From Modestobacter sp. VKM Ac-2982 (GTDB lineage Bacteria > Actinomycetota > Actinomycetes > Mycobacteriales > Geodermatophilaceae): a stretch of 64,000 nt of DNA. Both the position numbers and the translations under genes were made by a program. Of this stretch, positions 61,481-64,000 are shown in pieces. A model generated the notes under the pieces. That model searched no databases, was not told where the DNA came from, and worked only from the letters and a program-made list of their open reading frames with translations. Within the stretch, counting starts at the first letter, position 1. The number at the start of each line of letters is the position of its first letter. The DNA lies in contig NZ_JAPVBL010000002.1 of NCBI RefSeq assembly GCF_026967935.1, forward strand, positions 62,001 to 126,000, in the 5' to 3' direction.

Positions 61481-62332
61481 TCAGACCTCGGTCACGTCGA
61501 AGGTGCGGGTGGGGTTGACGTACTCGTCCTGGGCGGCGACCAGGAGGATCTCTCGCGAGCCGGCGTCGGCGGTGCGCTGCAGCAGGCCGAAGACCGACGC
61601 CGCGGCCCGGGCCAGCGCCTCGCCGGCCGACCGGGTGCTCAGCCAGTGCGCCAGGAACAGCGCGGCGATCGCGTCGCCGGCACCGTTCACCGACAGGTCC
61701 AGGCGCGGCGTGCGGACCAGGAAGTGCCGGCCGCCCTCCGACGCCAGCAGGTCCACGGCGTCGTCCGGGGTGTCCGCGGTGACCAGCGAGGTGGTCAGCA
61801 CCACGCGCGGGCCGAGCGCCTGGACGGCGGCCACCGCGTCCTTGACCGAGCCCAGTGACCGGGTCTCGGTCTGGGAGAGCAGGTCCAGCTCGTAGTGGTT
61901 CGGGGTGACGATGTCGGCGGCCGGGACGGCGACCTCGCGCATGAACTCCGGGATGCCGGGCCGGACGAACACCCCGCGCCCGACGTCGCCGATCACCGGG
62001 TCGCAGCACCAGACCGCCGCCGGGTTGGCGCTGCGCACCTTGGCCACCGAGCCGAGCACCGCGTGCCCGATGTCGGCCGAGCCCAGGTACCCCGACAGCA
62101 CGGCGTCGCAGCTGCCCAGCACCCCGCGGTCCTCGATGCCCTGCACCACCTCGTCGACGGCCTGGCCGTCGAACACCCGGCCGGTCCAGGCGCCGTAGCC
62201 GGTGTGGTTGGAGAACTGGACGGTGTGCACCGGCCAGACCTCCACGCCCAGCCGCTGCAGCGGGAACACCGCCGAGGCGTTGCCGGCGTGGCCGTAGGCG
62301 ACGTGGGACTGGATCGACAGGACGTTCACCAT
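61481..62332 (-). CDS. pdxY: Pyridoxal kinase
   Basis: 283 aa, starting MVNVLSIQSHVAYGHAGN (an ATG 12 nt upstream is also possible). PfkB-type kinase: SIQSHVAYG substrate loop, CCDPVIGDVGRGVFV, NHYELDLLS and the catalytic anion-hole DLSVNGAGDAIAALFLAHWL. It phosphorylates pyridoxal to PLP in the B6 salvage pathway. Very close to the UPF0303 gene downstream. Confidence 0.93.
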   Translation of the reverse strand: MVNVLSIQSHVAYGHAGNASAVFPLQRLGVEVWPVHTVQFSNHTGYGAWTGRVFDGQAVDEVVQGIEDRGVLGSCDAVLSGYLGSADIGHAVLGSVAKVRSANPAAVWCCDPVIGDVGRGVFVRPGIPEFMREVAVPAADIVTPNHYELDLLSQTETRSLGSVKDAVAAVQALGPRVVLTTSLVTADTPDDAVDLLASEGGRHFLVRTPRLDLSVNGAGDAIAALFLAHWLSTRSAGEALARAAASVFGLLQRTADAGSREILLVAAQDEYVNPTRTFDVTEV

Positions 62333-62365
62333 GCGGCAGAACATCGCACATCGATCCCGGGCGGG

Positions 62366-62695
62366 TCAGCCGCGGGGCTGGACCTCGCCCATCGGGCCCC
62401 AGCCGGCCAGGTCGGGGGAGTCGACGTACATGATCGACGGCGTCGCCGACACCCAGTCGGGCATCTCGGAGATCGCCTTCCGGAAGTGGTCGGAGGAGGT
62501 GTGCACCGCACCGGCCTCGGCGTCGCGGAACCCCTCCACGAGCACCCAGGTGTGCGGCTCCTCCACGCTGCGGGACCACTCGAAGAAGACGTTGCCCGGC
62601 TCGGCGCGCACCGCCTCGGTGAACTCCCGGACGAGCTCGGGCCAGCGCTCGTCGAACTCGGGGCGGACCGGCCACTTCACCACGATGAGGATCAC
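62366..62695 (-). CDS. Small antibiotic-biosynthesis-monooxygenase (ABM)-fold protein
   Basis: 109 aa, GTG start (VILIVVKWPVRPEFDERW). ABM-type dimeric ferredoxin-like fold with NVFFEWSRSVEEPHTWVLVEGFRDAEAGAVHTSSDHFRKAI. Such proteins oxidise quinone-like compounds or detoxify reactive species; the substrate is not predictable. It is 33 bp upstream of pdxY on the same strand. Confidence 0.85.
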   Translation of the reverse strand: MILIVVKWPVRPEFDERWPELVREFTEAVRAEPGNVFFEWSRSVEEPHTWVLVEGFRDAEAGAVHTSSDHFRKAISEMPDWVSATPSIMYVDSPDLAGWGPMGEVQPRG

Positions 62696-62802
62696 CGGGT
62701 CAGCGTAGGTCGCTCTCGCGCGCCCCACCCGCCGGTGGCGTCCCACCCGATGGGACGCCGTTGACCGGTGCTCGTGTGGTGGGGTTCACTCTCTCGGGCC
62801 AC

Positions 62803-62820
62803 TTCCGATAATTCTCGGAA
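62803..62820. promoter_or_regulatory. Imperfect 18-bp palindrome upstream of the secreted CBM protein
   Basis: TTCCGATAATTCTCGGAA, with 6-bp perfect arms. It lies 55 bp before the start of the secreted CBM protein gene and resembles the CGAAA-type operators reported upstream of actinobacterial xylanase genes. Predicted from position and symmetry only. Confidence 0.55.
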
Positions 62821-62874
62821 CTGGTCAGGTCACGCAGCAGCGCTGCTCGCGCACCGACCCGAGGAGAACGACAC

Positions 62875-64000
62875 ATGGGACGACGACGTCTGGGAGCCGG
62901 GGCAGCGATGCTCGGCATGGTCGCCACGGCGGGGGTGGTGGCGGCGCCGGCAGCCGGTGCCGCGCCCACGACCGTGCACACGGCCGACTTCGAGCAGGAC
63001 ACCGGCGGCTGGTCCGGCCGCGGGACGGCGCAGGTCGCACCCGCCACCGCCCAGGCGCGCAGCGGTGCGCAGAGCCTGGCGGTCACCGGGCGCACCGACA
63101 CCTGGCACGGCCCGGCGCTGGACGCCGCCGCGCTGCTGCCGGCCGGCAGCTGGGAGGTCGAGGCCTGGGTGCGGCTCGCCGACACCACGCCGGAGCCGGA
63201 GACCGACGTCGTCACGATGAGCGCGGCGCGGACGCCCACGGGCGGCTCGACCAGCTACGACACCGTGGCCTGGCAGGTCGCCGTCTCCGACAGCGCCTGG
63301 ACCAGGGTCAGCGGCACCTACGAGTTCGGCACCAGCAACAGCGGCCTGGAGCTCTACCTGGAGAGCCCCGACGCGACCCAGGCGTTCTTCGTCGACGACG
63401 TGACGATCACCGGCGAGGCGGCCGGGCCGGTCGAGCCCGGCACCCGGGTGGACCTGGCCACCGACTTCGAGAGCGGCGCCGGCGGCTGGGGTCCCCGTGG
63501 GGACGCCCGGGTCAGCACCACCACGGCCGATGCGCACAGCGGGTCCACGAGCCTGCTGGCGACCAACCGGCTGCAGGCCTGGCAGGGGCCTGCTCTGGAC
63601 GTCACCGACGGGCTGGCCGTCGGCGAGACCGTGCAGGTGTCGGTCTGGGCGAAGCTGGCGCCGGGTCAGGCACCGGCGTCGCTCAAGGTCTCCGTCCAGC
63701 GGGACCGGGCCGGCGCGACGACCGCCTACGAGGGCGTCTCCGGCGCTTCCGCCGTCGTCACCGCCGACGAGTGGACCCAGCTGCGTGGCACCTACACGCT
63801 CGGTGCGGCGATCGACACCGCGCAGGTGTACGTCGAGGGCGACGCGGGGGTCGACTTCCTGATCGACGACTTCGCCCTGACCGGCTTCGCCGAGACCCCG
63901 CTCCAGGACGTCCCCGGGCTGGCCGCCGTGCTGGGCGAGGACGGCTTCGAGCACGTCGGCGTGGCGATCGACCAGCGGGAGACCGTGGGCCGGCCGGCGC
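62875..64000 (+). CDS. Secreted protein with tandem CBM4/9-like carbohydrate-binding modules (N-terminal part, probable GH10 xylanase)
   Basis: 375 codons are visible, open to the right edge. Signal peptide 1-30 (GRRRLGAGAAMLGMVATAGVV, cut near AAGAAP), then two similar beta-sandwich modules, 34-157 and about 190-335, each starting with the D/E-x-GGW-x-RG-type line (FEQDTGGWSGRGTAQV and FESGAGGWGPRGDARV) and ending VDDVTITGEA / IDDFALTGFA. After residue 345 begins LQDVPGLAAVLGEDGFEHVGVAIDQRETVGRPA, the start of a GH10-like catalytic domain (the GVAI/D-block). It probably binds and cleaves xylan. A palindromic site lies upstream. The gene is cut by the window edge. Confidence 0.85.
   Translation, partial: MGRRRLGAGAAMLGMVATAGVVAAPAAGAAPTTVHTADFEQDTGGWSGRGTAQVAPATAQARSGAQSLAVTGRTDTWHGPALDAAALLPAGSWEVEAWVRLADTTPEPETDVVTMSAARTPTGGSTSYDTVAWQVAVSDSAWTRVSGTYEFGTSNSGLELYLESPDATQAFFVDDVTITGEAAGPVEPGTRVDLATDFESGAGGWGPRGDARVSTTTADAHSGSTSLLATNRLQAWQGPALDVTDGLAVGETVQVSVWAKLAPGQAPASLKVSVQRDRAGATTAYEGVSGASAVVTADEWTQLRGTYTLGAAIDTAQVYVEGDAGVDFLIDDFALTGFAETPLQDVPGLAAVLGEDGFEHVGVAIDQRETVGRPA

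Overview
The window is about 64 kb of very GC-rich DNA (third codon positions almost always G or C) with many GTG and some TTG starts, frequent 1-10 nt stop/start overlaps, a 13E12-type DUF222/HNH gene, an orphan MftD-family flavoenzyme and a ydaO-type (c-di-AMP) riboswitch in front of a lytic transglycosylase. Together these point to a free-living actinobacterium, most likely Geodermatophilaceae (Blastococcus, Geodermatophilus or Modestobacter type). This placement is an inference from gene content. No rRNA, tRNA, CRISPR array, transposase or phage module was seen.

Layout. 1-6 kb: a 5-oxoproline utilisation cluster (pxpC, pxpB, pxpA, an NRAMP-fold permease, a GntR/FCD regulator and a YcsI/DUF1445 protein). 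6-11 kb: an ECF-like sigma factor with a membrane partner, a PrmC-like methyltransferase, a CitE-like lyase and an SDR. 11-13.7 kb: a frameshifted DUF222-HNH gene between two tandem-repeat tracts. 13.8-22 kb: DyP peroxidase with a coupled mini zinc ribbon, cupin, universal stress protein, methyltransferase, riboswitch plus transglycosylase, YceI, MftD-like enzyme and two hydrolases. 22-27 kb: a flavin reductase / luciferase-like pair and two acyl-CoA dehydrogenases. 27-40.5 kb: a PAS-GGDEF-EAL protein with an HDOD protein, a secreted amidase, several hypothetical proteins, a CoA-transferase, PhoD and succinate-semialdehyde dehydrogenase.

40.5-58.4 kb is the most remarkable part: a zinc island. 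It holds ZnuABC; two divergent, paralogous Opp/Cnt-type ABC importers, each with its two permeases fused into one polypeptide; a TauD-like dioxygenase and an MFS transporter inserted in one of the two operons; a P1B-4 metal-efflux ATPase; an ArsR/SmtB sensor with a complete alpha5 zinc site; and a Fur/Zur-family regulator. Three similar palindromes that look like Zur boxes lie upstream of znuA, across the start of one ABC operon and upstream of the zur-like gene. The order ATPase-ATPase-MFS-binding protein-permeases resembles the staphylopine (Cnt) metallophore locus, but no known metallophore synthase is present. I propose an undescribed zinc-metallophore transport and processing locus.

58.4-64 kb: aldo/keto reductase, a pentapeptide-repeat protein with a Cys-rich head, small proteins, UPF0303, pyridoxal kinase, a monooxygenase-like protein, and the start of a secreted protein with two CBM4/9-like modules, probably a GH10 xylanase, running off the right edge.
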